In this document: positions 42,631 to 52,090 of the stretch, one piece after another
Layout: each line of letters opens with the position of its first letter
How positions within the stretch are numbered: position 1 is the stretch's first letter
Source of the DNA: Mucilaginibacter sp. SJ
Lineage (GTDB): Bacteria > Bacteroidota > Bacteroidia > Sphingobacteriales > Sphingobacteriaceae
Assembly: GCF_028993635.1 (NCBI RefSeq)
Contig: NZ_CP118631.1
Coordinates: 3,286,001 to 3,350,000 of the forward strand
Reading direction: 5' to 3'
DNA: 64,000 nt
Program-made: the position numbers and the translations under genes
Notes under the pieces: generated by a model
What the model saw: the letters and a program-made list of their open reading frames with translations, nothing else
What the model was told of the DNA's origin: nothing
The model's database searches: none

Positions 42631-42951
42631 TTAACGGCTAAATTCAACAATATCCGAATCAGGATAACAAAGCGTTAGCTTACTGTCGGTAAGTTCCTTA
42701 ATAAAAAACTTGGTATAAGGCCTGCTCCCCTGGTATGAGGTGTAAATAGTATCATTTTTTACAAAATAATCCTCTTTGCTCGCCTGCCCGTCGTCCATAA
42801 TAAAATCTTTATCCGTTATCGAAAGCTTGGTAGCACCATCTTTTGATTTCCAGTTACCTTCCAGCTTTTTATTGGCGGCCGGCGGCTGAGAACAAGCGTA
42901 TATCAATAACATCCCTGCAACTGCAGCAAATATGGGAGCAAACTTTTTCAT
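42631..42951 (-). CDS. small lipoprotein, lipocalin-like
   Basis: 106 residues. The signal MKKFAPIFAAVAGMLLIYAC gives a lipidated Cys20, followed by SQPPAANKKLEGNWKSKDG. The KLEGNWKS start and the alternating strands to the end suggest a small lipocalin-like or META-type beta-barrel, seen by pattern only. Location would be periplasmic, membrane-anchored. It is followed leftward by a heptad array and lies 47 bp from the next small exported-protein gene on the same strand, so the two may be co-transcribed. Confidence 0.8.
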   Translation of the reverse strand: MKKFAPIFAAVAGMLLIYACSQPPAANKKLEGNWKSKDGATKLSITDKDFIMDDGQASKEDYFVKNDTIYTSYQGSRPYTKFFIKELTDSKLTLCYPDSDIVEFSR

Positions 42952-42998
42952 GACGGATCAGGATTTTTTAGAACGGCTTACGCCTTTGTTGAATTTAA

Positions 42999-43310
42999 TT
43001 ATTGGGTAGGTTTATCAATCAGTTCAGATTTTTTCAGATAAACCCGGTGACCTTTTTTATTCACATAAAAATAATGCGAATATTTATCAATGTAAATGGT
43101 TTCGCCATTAGGACCGGCCTTGCCGGCATATTTCTTATCAGCTACCGTAGCAGCACCTTTAGCCGCAATCTCGGATGTTTTATGGCCTATTTTTTTTGTG
43201 GTTTTGCTGATCTTACCACCGAGGGTTGAATCCTTATGCGTTTGGGCAAAGCCCGGGCTAACCATAAATGTACCGGCAGCAAACAGGGCTATTTTAAACA
43301 GATTTTTCAT
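42999..43310 (-). CDS. small exported protein, unknown
   Basis: 103 residues. A signal peptide (cut after PGFAQ) precedes a Lys/Thr/Gly-rich region, GGKISKTTKKIGHKTSEIAAKG, and a compact C-terminus with YIDKYSHYFYVNKKGHRVYL. It resembles small periplasmic Bacteroidota proteins of unknown role; no named domain is recognised. It sits 30 bp downstream of gpsA on the same strand, so it is probably in the gpsA transcript. Confidence 0.8.
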   Translation of the reverse strand: MKNLFKIALFAAGTFMVSPGFAQTHKDSTLGGKISKTTKKIGHKTSEIAAKGAATVADKKYAGKAGPNGETIYIDKYSHYFYVNKKGHRVYLKKSELIDKPTQ

Positions 43311-43340
43311 ATTGACGGTAATTAAGTTTTTTTAATAAAA

Positions 43341-44348
43341 TCAACTCAATTTCTCGGCCAAATTTCTCATTTCTAACACAGGTGAGCGTTTTTGATATAA
43401 AATGGCATAAACAGCTTCGCAAATAGGGATGCTCACGCCGTATTGCTTATTAACCTCGTGTAGGCAATTTACTGCATAGTACCCCTCGGCAATCATGTTC
43501 ATTTCCAGTTGGGCCGATGTTACTGTATATCCCTTGCCTATCATGTTACCAAAGGTGCGGTTACGGCTAAATTGCGAATAAGCAGTGACAAGCAAGTCGC
43601 CCAGGTAAGCCGATTCTTTAATATCCCTGTCGATAGGATGTACAGCGGCGACAAAACGCTCTAATTCGCGAATAGCGTTTGATATCAGCACCGCCTGGAA
43701 ATTATCTCCATAGCCCACACCGTGGCAAATACCACTGGCAATGGCGTATACATTCTTCAAAACAGCCCCGTATTCTGTACCATAAATATCGTCAGAAATG
43801 TTTGTTTTGATATACCGGGTATTGATCATTCCCGCAAACTGCGAGGCAAGTTTTGTATCTCCGGAAGCTATAGTTAAATATGACAATTTTTCGAGCGCCA
43901 CTTCCTCGGCATGGCACGGACCGCTGATCACCATAAAATCATCAAACGATATATCGTATTTTTGATGGAGAAATTCGGCAATTATCAGGTTTTCATCGGG
44001 CACGATACCTTTTATAGCCGACACTATTTTTTTACCTTTCAGATCGGCAGTAGTAATATCTTTTAGCGCATCTTTCAAAAAAGCAGCCGGTACATTAAGC
44101 AATACAATATCAGCAGCCGCTATAAGCGGTTTCAGATCGGTAGATATATTCTGTTCGGGAAGTTTGATCTCAACCGAACTCAGGTAATGCGGGTTACGCG
44201 CAAATTTTTTCAAATGTTCCACAGCTTCGGCGTTACGCATCCACCAAAAAATTTCTTTTGGGGTGGGGTTGTCGATAAGCATTTTGATATTAGCCGTAGC
44301 CCAGCTTCCTCCGCCAACAACTGTGATCTTGTTTAATTTTTTATCCAT
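43341..44348 (-). CDS. gpsA: glycerol-3-phosphate dehydrogenase [NAD(P)+]
   Basis: 335 residues from the ATG at 44346-44348 (an adjacent TTG would add one residue). The Rossmann motif is VVGGGSWATANI (about 11-22). SAIKGI (about 113) and GTEYGAVLKNVYAIASGI with its catalytic lysine (about 190) are GpsA marks, as is NAIRELERF. It reduces dihydroxyacetone phosphate to sn-glycerol-3-phosphate, the backbone for phospholipids, in the cytoplasm. The two small exported-protein genes follow it. Confidence 0.95.
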   Translation of the reverse strand: MDKKLNKITVVGGGSWATANIKMLIDNPTPKEIFWWMRNAEAVEHLKKFARNPHYLSSVEIKLPEQNISTDLKPLIAAADIVLLNVPAAFLKDALKDITTADLKGKKIVSAIKGIVPDENLIIAEFLHQKYDISFDDFMVISGPCHAEEVALEKLSYLTIASGDTKLASQFAGMINTRYIKTNISDDIYGTEYGAVLKNVYAIASGICHGVGYGDNFQAVLISNAIRELERFVAAVHPIDRDIKESAYLGDLLVTAYSQFSRNRTFGNMIGKGYTVTSAQLEMNMIAEGYYAVNCLHEVNKQYGVSIPICEAVYAILYQKRSPVLEMRNLAEKLS

Positions 44349-44430
44349 CAATAAATAATAGAAATATCGCTGCCTGGTTTTAATCGGCCAAGCAAATTAA
44401 TGAAATATTATGCAGATTGGCGAATGAGAG

Positions 44431-44454
44431 AAAAAGTGGGCCTACCACTTTTTT
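44431..44454 (-). terminator. terminator of the cytochrome-type operon
   Basis: AAAAAGTGG and CCACTTTTT form a 9-bp stem with a 5-nt loop and T5 in both directions. It separates the operon end (44618) from gpsA. Confidence 0.75.
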
Positions 44455-44617
44455 GAGCCTTTTTGCAATACAATAACCTGCCTCCGGGCCGATGCTTCCG
44501 TTTTTCTTTTCTAAGATAAAGAGTTTAAGATAGTTTGCATGCCCCAGGGTTTCTTTTTGTCCGGATGGTCTGTTAAAGAATCACAGGGGAGCGCAAGATG
44601 CTATTAGTTGTTAAACA

Positions 44618-46774
44618 TCAATTCAAAAACACTTCATCCAAAAACACCCAGCCCGGCTTGCCTTTGGCGGGATGCCACGCCGGCACGCTTTTAAGCGGTT
44701 GGGCAACCAGTTTGATGCAGGATATCTTTTGTTCGGATTTTAACTTACATTCCAATGGGATCAAAGCAAATAGGTCAGACTTTTTTGGTGCCCCTGTTTT
44801 AAGTGTACTTAATAGCTTGAGATGGTTTTGATCAGAGCCTCCCCAAACCTCAACCCCGGCAGGCAAAAAGATCTGGGAACCTGTATTACGCATGACATTG
44901 AGGCCAACCGAACGCAGATCAATTGGTTTATTAAACCACATGATCACCGCCAGATCCTTTTGCGATGCAACCCATTTTCCGTTGCCAAAATTGTCGCCGC
45001 CTAAATCTTTATCGATAATTGTTTTAGCGCCATCGCCTTTGTATTTGTCGTCAGGATATTTGATAAAGCTGATACTATCAGGCGTGTAGGCACATTTATA
45101 AACATTGAATTGTACGGTATCGCTGCCAATCCATCCGGCTTTGAATGCTCTTGTCCTGATCACCGTACTTCGTGTAAATACGATGCCTGGTTTGTAAGAT
45201 GCAGCCTTGATACTATCAGGCACCGAACCATCAGTAGTGTACCGAATATCCGCACCTTTTATAGGGTTGCTAAGTTGCAAAGCATAACTCTGCTTAAATA
45301 TAACCGCCGTATTTTTTAACTGCGGACTGGTGAGCTTAAGCGCCTTACCATCATCCTTAAAGCCGGTTAACAGGCTAAGTTTGGGGTTTTGTTTTTGAAG
45401 CGATTGCAGGTCGGCCGGGTTCAGGCCGCTATCCCATACCGCCAGTTCATTAAGGCTTTTTATGGCGATGAGTTGTTTTACGTCGGCTGTAGTAAGTTTA
45501 ACGCCTGCCAACGAAACACTTTTGAGATATTTTAAACCGGATAATTCTTTTAGCCCCTTGCCCGTAACATCGCTGAAATTGAGGTTTAGCCTGCGCAGAT
45601 TTTCAAATTTGGCAATGGTTTTTAGGTCGGCATCTTTTACGGGTATTTTATTCAAATCAAGTGATACTACCTGTTTTTTAACCGGGCTTAATTCGTCAAG
45701 CACCTTAACATTGTACGTGCTTTTATTGTAGATATTAACCGCCAGTGCCGGCGACTCATTAGCTAACGGGTAAACTGCCCGGTAATTATTATTGAGCTTT
45801 TGAATATCCTTTTCATTGGCTGCCGAAAAATCGTAGTCCTCCTCTTCGCTTTCTGCTGGTTTTAGATGGGTGGCAGCTATCATCCGTAAGGAATCAGAAG
45901 CAGGCAAATCAATTACTTTTTTGCTAAAACCGGCCTTGCTTTTTATCCACAGGTAAAGCAGCATTTTTTCATCATCGGTAAGCTGGGTTTTACCGGTTGG
46001 AGGCATATGTTTCTTTTCGGTTTCGGGCAGGTGTACGCGTTGCAGTAACAGGCTCATGGCCGGATCGCCGGCTATAAATAGCTTACCATTTTTGCCGCCT
46101 TTCATGATAGCCGCCGAATCGGTAAGCATTAAGCCCCCCTTCATTTTATCAGCATTATGGCAGCTTTGGCATTTAACCTCAAATATGGGGCGGATCACAT
46201 CGTTATAAACCAGGGCCTGGTCTATCGGTACCACGTTTTTGCTTTTATCCATTACCGGGCCTAAAACAAAATCATTGCCGTGGGTAAGGTTGCCGCCAAG
46301 GTGCCCGGCAACAATTAAACAGAAAACGGTTATTATAGCTCCGGCTTTAGCCAACCTTACCGTATACTTTGAGGTATGACGGATGAGATATACGCCGTAT
46401 CCGGCAAAAGCAACGCTTACACCAAACCATTTATGCCATTGCAAAGTATCGCCCTCATAACCTGGCTCCCTTGAAAGGAACAAACCCATGATCACCGTTA
46501 TTGATGACAGTAATGCACCCAGCAGCAGCAGGTAACTTGTAAAGGTTTGATACAGTTTTTCGTTAATAAACTCGGCCCGGTAACGGAAAAACTCCATCAC
46601 CGTGGCCAGCATCAGTATCACGATAGGGAAATGCAGGATCAGCGGGTGCATGCGGCCAACAGGCTGCAGCCAGCGGGGCACAACCAGGCTATCGCCGGCT
46701 ATAAGCAGCACTACAATAAAAGTATTAAGGGCAAATAATGTCCCTTCCGCAAAACCTTTGTGGCTGCTTTTCAT
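44618..46774 (-). CDS. DUF2231-type membrane protein with cytochrome c and LRR-like regions
   Basis: 718 residues. Four or five membrane helices (about 12-165) with the DUF2231-like RMHPLILHFPIVILML are followed by a planctomycete-type cytochrome c site, CQSCH (202-206), with distal HMPPTGK. Leucine-rich-like repeats (about 365-470), a chitobiase-C-like beta domain (about 500-560) and a discoidin-like end (about 590-715) complete it. The fusion suits an inner-membrane anchored, periplasmic electron-transfer or sugar-binding protein. It is the last gene of the leftward set with the NHL protein 25 bp upstream. Substrate unknown. Confidence 0.88.
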   Translation of the reverse strand: MKSSHKGFAEGTLFALNTFIVVLLIAGDSLVVPRWLQPVGRMHPLILHFPIVILMLATVMEFFRYRAEFINEKLYQTFTSYLLLLGALLSSITVIMGLFLSREPGYEGDTLQWHKWFGVSVAFAGYGVYLIRHTSKYTVRLAKAGAIITVFCLIVAGHLGGNLTHGNDFVLGPVMDKSKNVVPIDQALVYNDVIRPIFEVKCQSCHNADKMKGGLMLTDSAAIMKGGKNGKLFIAGDPAMSLLLQRVHLPETEKKHMPPTGKTQLTDDEKMLLYLWIKSKAGFSKKVIDLPASDSLRMIAATHLKPAESEEEDYDFSAANEKDIQKLNNNYRAVYPLANESPALAVNIYNKSTYNVKVLDELSPVKKQVVSLDLNKIPVKDADLKTIAKFENLRRLNLNFSDVTGKGLKELSGLKYLKSVSLAGVKLTTADVKQLIAIKSLNELAVWDSGLNPADLQSLQKQNPKLSLLTGFKDDGKALKLTSPQLKNTAVIFKQSYALQLSNPIKGADIRYTTDGSVPDSIKAASYKPGIVFTRSTVIRTRAFKAGWIGSDTVQFNVYKCAYTPDSISFIKYPDDKYKGDGAKTIIDKDLGGDNFGNGKWVASQKDLAVIMWFNKPIDLRSVGLNVMRNTGSQIFLPAGVEVWGGSDQNHLKLLSTLKTGAPKKSDLFALIPLECKLKSEQKISCIKLVAQPLKSVPAWHPAKGKPGWVFLDEVFLN

Positions 46775-46799
46775 ATACGCCGGGCTGTATGTGTATTAA

Positions 46800-47825
46800 T
46801 TAAACCCTTGTGAATTTATAAGGATATACCTTGCCCGATGCCCATTGTGCTACGTACAAATTTTCGTCGTTATCCACACAAACATCATGCGGGTTCAGGA
46901 AAATCTTTTCGGCCTGGGCCATGGGCTGCAGCACGCCATCAGTGTACACAGGCTCGGTGCCACCAAGGTTTGATATAACCTTGTTGTTTTTATCTAATAT
47001 GGTAGTAAAGCCGGTATTTTCCTTGCCCAGATCGGGCGAGCGAAGTACTGCAGCATACAAATAATCTCCCTTAATCACCGGACGGCAAACGCAGGCTCCA
47101 GGTAGCTTAATTACTTCCTGCAATTTTCCATCCATGCTAAAGCGTTTAAAGCAGTTGCGGGTGCGATCTGTAACCAATAATGTTGGCGTGGCGTAACGCC
47201 TGTCTATCACTATCCCGTGCGCGTTATCCAAATGTTCGTCGCCTTCGCCCTTACCGCCGAAGAAGCCTTTTAGTTTACCATCCTTATCATAATGGGTAAC
47301 ATACTGTGCGCCGTAGCCATCGGCAATAAAAATGTCACCATTACTGTCGATGGTGGTTTCAGTTGGAACAAACTCTTCGGCTTTTTTGTAAACGCCGGTT
47401 TCGAGCGGCACATCAATGGTCATTAATATACGGCCATCAAGCGTGGTTTTATAAACCTGGTGTTTTACGGTATCGGTTATGAACAGTACTTCGGTACCGT
47501 TTTCATTAAACAGGGTGAGGCCATGTGCGCCGGGAAAATCGTGGCCCCAGGTACTCAGCAGCTTGCCCGATTTATTATAAATGAGCACATTGTTTTTGGT
47601 TTCGTTGGTGAGCAGCAAAATGCGGCCTTTTGAATCCTGCACCATTTCGTGGCAATCATTCACCGGGTTTTTCTGTGAATCGGCCTTGCTCCAGTTTTTA
47701 TCCATGCGGTAGCGCATATTGCCATGACCATAAATTGGCCCGTCGTCTTTCGCTAACAAATCTTTGGCTATAAAAAAGCCTGCTGATAAAACTGAAGTGT
47801 GCTTGATAAATTCTCTTCTTTCCAT
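46800..47825 (-). CDS. exported NHL/six-bladed beta-propeller protein
   Basis: 341 residues. The start MERREFIKHTSVLSAGFFIA is a Tat-like signal (RREFI). Six propeller blades follow, with repeats such as LLLTNETKNNVLIYNKSGKL, TIDSNGDIFIADGYGAQYV and VCVDNDENLYVAQWASGKVY. NHL propellers bind ligands or partner proteins; companion proteins of DUF1501 and PSD1 sets often have this fold. A 251-bp gap with repeats separates it from DUF1501, so it may have its own promoter. Confidence 0.9.
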   Translation of the reverse strand: MERREFIKHTSVLSAGFFIAKDLLAKDDGPIYGHGNMRYRMDKNWSKADSQKNPVNDCHEMVQDSKGRILLLTNETKNNVLIYNKSGKLLSTWGHDFPGAHGLTLFNENGTEVLFITDTVKHQVYKTTLDGRILMTIDVPLETGVYKKAEEFVPTETTIDSNGDIFIADGYGAQYVTHYDKDGKLKGFFGGKGEGDEHLDNAHGIVIDRRYATPTLLVTDRTRNCFKRFSMDGKLQEVIKLPGACVCRPVIKGDYLYAAVLRSPDLGKENTGFTTILDKNNKVISNLGGTEPVYTDGVLQPMAQAEKIFLNPHDVCVDNDENLYVAQWASGKVYPYKFTRV

Positions 47826-47831
47826 ACCGTT

Positions 47832-47920
47832 GATTTTTATGATTGCGTTGATTTCGCTGATTTTATTTCTTTTGATTACACCGATTGTTGGGTGATTTCA
47901 CCGATTACACCGATTTTGAT
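47832..47920. repeat. nonamer array (GATTNNNNN)
   Basis: GATTTTTAT, GATTGCGTT, GATTTCGCT, GATTTTATT, a 6-bp gap, GATTACACC, an 11-bp unit, GATTTCACC, GATTACACC, then GATTTTGATT. Most units are exactly 9 bp. The array starts 7 bp from the NHL gene's start codon. Confidence 0.75.
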
Positions 47921-47933
47921 TCCTTCTCCATCG

Positions 47934-48028
47934 CGTCATTGCGAGGAACGAAGCAATCGCGATCTTTACAAAGCGGATTTGTATGGCCGCTCTACCTCTC
48001 GGGGATTGCTTCGTTCCTCGCCATGACG
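47934..48028. repeat. MITE-like inverted-repeat element
   Basis: Arms 47934-47958 (CGTCATTGCGAGGAACGAAG, then CAATC) and 48004-48028 are 25-bp reverse complements with one mismatch. The interior has GGCCGCTCT, also seen in the copy at 7406-7497. Confidence 0.8.
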
Positions 48029-48043
48029 GGTTTAATTTTTTAG

Positions 48044-48062
48044 CCCTCTCCTTTGGAGAGGG
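48044..48062 (-). terminator. hairpin after the DUF1501 gene
   Basis: CCCTCTCC-TTT-GGAGAGGG, a perfect 8-bp stem 15 bp past the stop. As after telA there is only a short T-rich stretch (leftward GGCTAAAAAATT), so it may be a repeat hairpin. Confidence 0.5.
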
Positions 48063-48076
48063 TTGGGTGAGGCTCC

Positions 48077-49534
48077 TTACGCTATTATCCCCTTCACCAC
48101 ATTCCCCGCTACATCCGTCAGCCTATATCTTCTGCCCTGGCTTTTAAAAGTTAATTTTTTATGGTCGATGCCTAATTGATTTAAAATGGTGGCATGAAAA
48201 TCATGTACGTGCACTGGGTCTTTTACAATATTATAACCAAACTCGTCGGTTTCGCCGTAAACTATCCCTGGTTTGATACCGCCGCCGGCCATCCAGATGC
48301 TAAAACAGCGGGGATGATGGTCGCGACCGTAATTGGCTTTTTCCAGCTTACCCTGGCTGTAATTGGTTCGCCCGAACTCACCGCCCCAGATTACCAGTGT
48401 TTCATCCAACAGGCCGCGTTGTTTCAAATCAGTAACCAGTGCTGCGGATGCCTGGTCGACATCTTTAGCTTGCCCTGCCATTTCCTGTGGCAGGTTGCTG
48501 TGCTGGTCCCAGCCCTGGTGATAGAGCTGCACAAAGCGAACGCCGTTTTCAGAAAGTTTGCGGGCCAGCAAACAGTTAGCTGCATAAGTACCGGGAATTA
48601 AGCATTCGGGCCCGTACATTTTCACAATATCATCCGATTCCTTGCTTACGTCCATAATTTCGGGTACGGCGGTTTGCATGCGGTAAGCCATTTCATATTG
48701 TTGTACCTTGGTATTTATCTCCGGGTCACCGAACTCCTTATAATTCATGTCATTGAGCTCGGCCAGTTTATCCAGCATTTTGCGGCGCTCGTGACGGTTC
48801 AATCCTTCAGGATCATTCAGGTACAGTATTGGGTCTTCGCCGCTGCTGAACTGTACGCCCTGGTGAATGGAATCTAAAAAGCCATTGCTCCACAATTTGG
48901 AGTAAACGCCCTGCCCGTTTCCCTTGCCTTTAGACAGCAATACTGTAAAGGCAGGCAGATTTTTATTCTCGCTGCCAAGACCATAACTTACCCATGAACC
49001 CATGCTTGGGCGGTTGCCCTGCTGTGCCCCTGTCTGGAAAAAAGTTAGCGCGGGGTCATGGTTAATGGCATCGGTGTTAAGCGATTTAATAATACAGATA
49101 TCATCGGCAATTTTGCCTATATGTGGGAACATATCGCTGATCCAGGCGCGCGACTCTCCGTATTGTTTAAAATCATAAAATGAACCTACCAGCGGGAACG
49201 AAGCCTGTTTGGCGGTCATCCCTGTTAAGATCTGGTTGCCGCGGACAGATGCAGGTAGCTCCTGCCCCATCATTTCGCGCAGTTTGGGCTTGTAATCAAA
49301 CGATTCCAACTGCGATGGCGCTCCATCCTGAAATAGGTAAATTACCCGCTTTGCCTTTGGCGCAAAATTGGGAATGCCGGGGATAAAATCAGCTTCGGCT
49401 TCATCGCCCTTGCCACTAAACAGATCGGGAATGAGCAATGAGCCCAGCGCCACGCTGCCAATGCCCAAACTGAGCCTTGATAAAAACCTGCGCCGGTTAA
49501 TGTTAAGCCTGTTTTCTAAAAAATCTTTTTCCAT
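48077..49534 (-). CDS. DUF1501 exported protein
   Basis: 485 residues. A twin-arginine signal, NINRRRFLSRLSLGIGSVAL (about 12-31), is followed by the DUF1501 region: VIYLFQDGAPSQLESFDYKP, FTVLLSKGKGNGQGVYSKLW and the end DHHPRCFSIWMAGGGIKPG. DUF1501 has a sulfatase/alkaline-phosphatase-like fold and is nearly always encoded beside PSD1/PSCyt proteins, as here (4-bp gap). Its activity is not established; folded export by Tat is expected. Confidence 0.93.
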   Translation of the reverse strand: MEKDFLENRLNINRRRFLSRLSLGIGSVALGSLLIPDLFSGKGDEAEADFIPGIPNFAPKAKRVIYLFQDGAPSQLESFDYKPKLREMMGQELPASVRGNQILTGMTAKQASFPLVGSFYDFKQYGESRAWISDMFPHIGKIADDICIIKSLNTDAINHDPALTFFQTGAQQGNRPSMGSWVSYGLGSENKNLPAFTVLLSKGKGNGQGVYSKLWSNGFLDSIHQGVQFSSGEDPILYLNDPEGLNRHERRKMLDKLAELNDMNYKEFGDPEINTKVQQYEMAYRMQTAVPEIMDVSKESDDIVKMYGPECLIPGTYAANCLLARKLSENGVRFVQLYHQGWDQHSNLPQEMAGQAKDVDQASAALVTDLKQRGLLDETLVIWGGEFGRTNYSQGKLEKANYGRDHHPRCFSIWMAGGGIKPGIVYGETDEFGYNIVKDPVHVHDFHATILNQLGIDHKKLTFKSQGRRYRLTDVAGNVVKGIIA

Positions 49535-49538
49535 GTGC

Positions 49539-51857
49539 TCAGGTTTTTGTTATTGCTTCTTCCAGATTATACATGGTATCAACCACCTTCATCATGGAGG
49601 CTAATGTTACCTCATCCAAATTGGCGGGTACCGGGTATTCGCCTACCGTTAGTAGTTTTTCGGCATCAGCCTTTTTCATGGTTTTTAGTTCATCAGCATA
49701 ATATGATGTTAAAATGGCCAGTTCTTTTTGCTCCGGATGGCGGCTCAAAATCAACCGGAATGCTTTAGTGATCTTTTCTGTAGATGTGCTTTTGTCCTGC
49801 AAAAGCTTTGCAGCTAAAACCCTCGCGCTTTCTAATACTGTAGGATCGTTAAGCATAACCAAAGCCTGCAAAGGGGTATTGGTACGCAGGCGTTTTACTT
49901 CGCACTGGTCGCGGTTGCTGGCATCAAAAATGCCTAATGATGCAGGCGGAACGGTACGTTTAATTAGGGTATACATTCCCCTGCGGTACAGGTTTGGCCC
50001 GTGCACCTGTTTATAATTAGCCAAAATACCCCTGCCCGAGGTGGCATTTTCCCAAAGGCCGGGCGGCTGGTAAGGGTTAACACTCGGGCCGCCAATGGTT
50101 GGATTAAGCAGGCCGCTGCTGGCCAATACCAGATCGCGCACAAACTCGGCCGGTAAACGGCCTCTTGGGCCCCGCGCTAATAAAGTATTATCAGGGTCTT
50201 CTTTTAGTTTTTCGGGTGTGGCCGCTGCCGATTGCCGGTAAGTGGCCGACATTACCATCTGTTTTACCAGCCGTTTAATATTCCAGCCATGATCGCGGAA
50301 ATCAACGGCAAGCCAGTCCAGCAGTTCTGGGTGCGATGGCAAATCGCCCTGCATGCCGAAATCTCCAGAACTTTTTACAATGCCTTTGCCGAAGAACTCC
50401 TGCCACATTTGGTTTACAAACACACGTGCGGTGAGCGGGTTATTTTTGTTGAACAGCCATTCGGCCAGGCCTAAGCGGTTTTTTGGGTAATTATTACTAA
50501 ATGGTAATATGGATTTGGGCGTACCGGCCTGCACCTCATCGCCATGGGCATCGTAGTTGCCGCGTTTAAGGATGTACGTTGGCCGCACCTTGCCACTATC
50601 CGCCATGATGGATACAATGAGCTTATCGGTATCGCGCTTGTTCACAAAAGTCAGGATCTTTTTAACATCCTCATTGCTGATCTTCATCATCGGGTTTTTA
50701 GCATAGGTTTCGGGCCCGCCCACGGTTGACTGCAGTCCCACTTCCTTCACATTGTTAAAAAAGGCATAAACCTGGTAGTATTCTTTTTGCGAAAAAGGGT
50801 CGTATTTATGATCGTGACAATGAGCACATTCCAACGTGACGCCCAATAGTGCTTTGCCGAAGGTATTGGTACGGTCGGTTACATAACTAACCCGGTATTC
50901 CTCATCAATTACACCACCTTCTTCGGTTATTTTATGATTGCGGTTAAAGCCTGTTGCCAGCAACTGCTCCTTAGTGGCGTTTGGGAGTTGGTCGCCAGCT
51001 AATTGCCAGGTAATGAATTTATCATAAGACAGGTTTTCATTATAGGCGTGGATCACCCAATCGCGCCATGGCCATTGGGTGCGGTAATTATCATCCTGAT
51101 AACCGTGCGAGTCGGCATAGCGGGCAACATCCAGCCAGTGCAGCGCCATTTTTTCGCCGTATTGCGGAGTTGCCATCAGCTTGTCCACTATTTTTTCGTA
51201 AGCATTGGCGCTTTTATCGGCTAAAAACTCATCCATTAAAGCAAGGGATGGCGGCAGACCGGTCAAATCGAGTGAAATGCGTTTCAGCAGGCGTTCTTTA
51301 TCCGCTTCGGGATTAGGCTCCAGGCTGGCCCGCTCCATTTTTTGCAGTATGAAGTTATCAATCTCATTTTTAGGCCATGCCATGTTTTTAACCTGCGGAA
51401 CCGGGTAATTTCGCGGAGCGACAAAAGCCCAGTGCTTTTCATATTTGGCGCCCTGTTTTATCCATTTGTGAATGAGTTCAACCTCATAGGGCGATAACCT
51501 CTTTAGATTGGATGACGCCGGCGGCATTTGCTCGGTGGTATCTTTGGTAGAGATTCGGCGATAAACCTCCGATTGCATAGGATCTCCGGGGACAAGTGCA
51601 TGCGATGATGGGTTATCTTTTAATGCCTTATAGGCGCTCTCCGGAAGATCAAGCCTAAGGTCGGCTTCGCGATGTGACGCATCAGGGCCGTGGCATTTAT
51701 AGCACTTGTCTGAAAGTATCGGCCGGATATTAAAGTTGTAGCTGATGGTATCGGGCACCTGTTCTTCGGTTATCCCGCCTGATGAATGGCAGGAATAAAG
51801 CGTGTACAGCGTGCAAATGGCTATTGTAAGCCACACATAATACAACTTCCGGTACAT
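49539..51857 (-). CDS. PSCyt1-DUF1549-DUF1553 (PSD1) cytochrome-type protein
   Basis: 772 residues from MYRKLYYVWLTIAICTLYTL (ATG 51855-51857); a longer frame begins at 51992 but its extra residues are Cys/Phe-rich and non-family. Lipobox LYSC (Cys23) implies a lipoprotein. The cytochrome site is CYKCHGPDA (52-60) with a distal MPP motif; DUF1549 covers about 150-355, including YADSHGYQDD, and DUF1553 about 460-730, including FVNQMWQEFFGKGIV and FDASNRDQCEVKRLRTNTPL. Typical of Planctomycetes, with some spread into Bacteroidota. Predicted periplasmic electron-transfer or oxidative breakdown role. Confidence 0.93.
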   Translation of the reverse strand: MYRKLYYVWLTIAICTLYTLYSCHSSGGITEEQVPDTISYNFNIRPILSDKCYKCHGPDASHREADLRLDLPESAYKALKDNPSSHALVPGDPMQSEVYRRISTKDTTEQMPPASSNLKRLSPYEVELIHKWIKQGAKYEKHWAFVAPRNYPVPQVKNMAWPKNEIDNFILQKMERASLEPNPEADKERLLKRISLDLTGLPPSLALMDEFLADKSANAYEKIVDKLMATPQYGEKMALHWLDVARYADSHGYQDDNYRTQWPWRDWVIHAYNENLSYDKFITWQLAGDQLPNATKEQLLATGFNRNHKITEEGGVIDEEYRVSYVTDRTNTFGKALLGVTLECAHCHDHKYDPFSQKEYYQVYAFFNNVKEVGLQSTVGGPETYAKNPMMKISNEDVKKILTFVNKRDTDKLIVSIMADSGKVRPTYILKRGNYDAHGDEVQAGTPKSILPFSNNYPKNRLGLAEWLFNKNNPLTARVFVNQMWQEFFGKGIVKSSGDFGMQGDLPSHPELLDWLAVDFRDHGWNIKRLVKQMVMSATYRQSAAATPEKLKEDPDNTLLARGPRGRLPAEFVRDLVLASSGLLNPTIGGPSVNPYQPPGLWENATSGRGILANYKQVHGPNLYRRGMYTLIKRTVPPASLGIFDASNRDQCEVKRLRTNTPLQALVMLNDPTVLESARVLAAKLLQDKSTSTEKITKAFRLILSRHPEQKELAILTSYYADELKTMKKADAEKLLTVGEYPVPANLDEVTLASMMKVVDTMYNLEEAITKT

Positions 51858-52090
51858 GGGTTTAAAATTGGTTAAACAGAGATTAAAGTTATATAATTTA
51901 CAGCACAATTTGCAAATACATATTTGTACCCCAAATTGATTTAGCAGGGGCAATATAGCATGAAAAATGATATGTTCATACATTTTGTACAAATGTTTTT
52001 ACATATAAGCAGAGGAGGGTATTTTTAAAGAATAAACGCGGAATAGCCGATGAGCCAAAAATTGAATCGACGGGCTAATATTTGTTTTAT

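Noticed and set aside
44598..44831. 77-residue rightward frame over the cytochrome gene end
   Set aside because: Overlaps the C-terminal coding region of the leftward gene and lacks conserved features.
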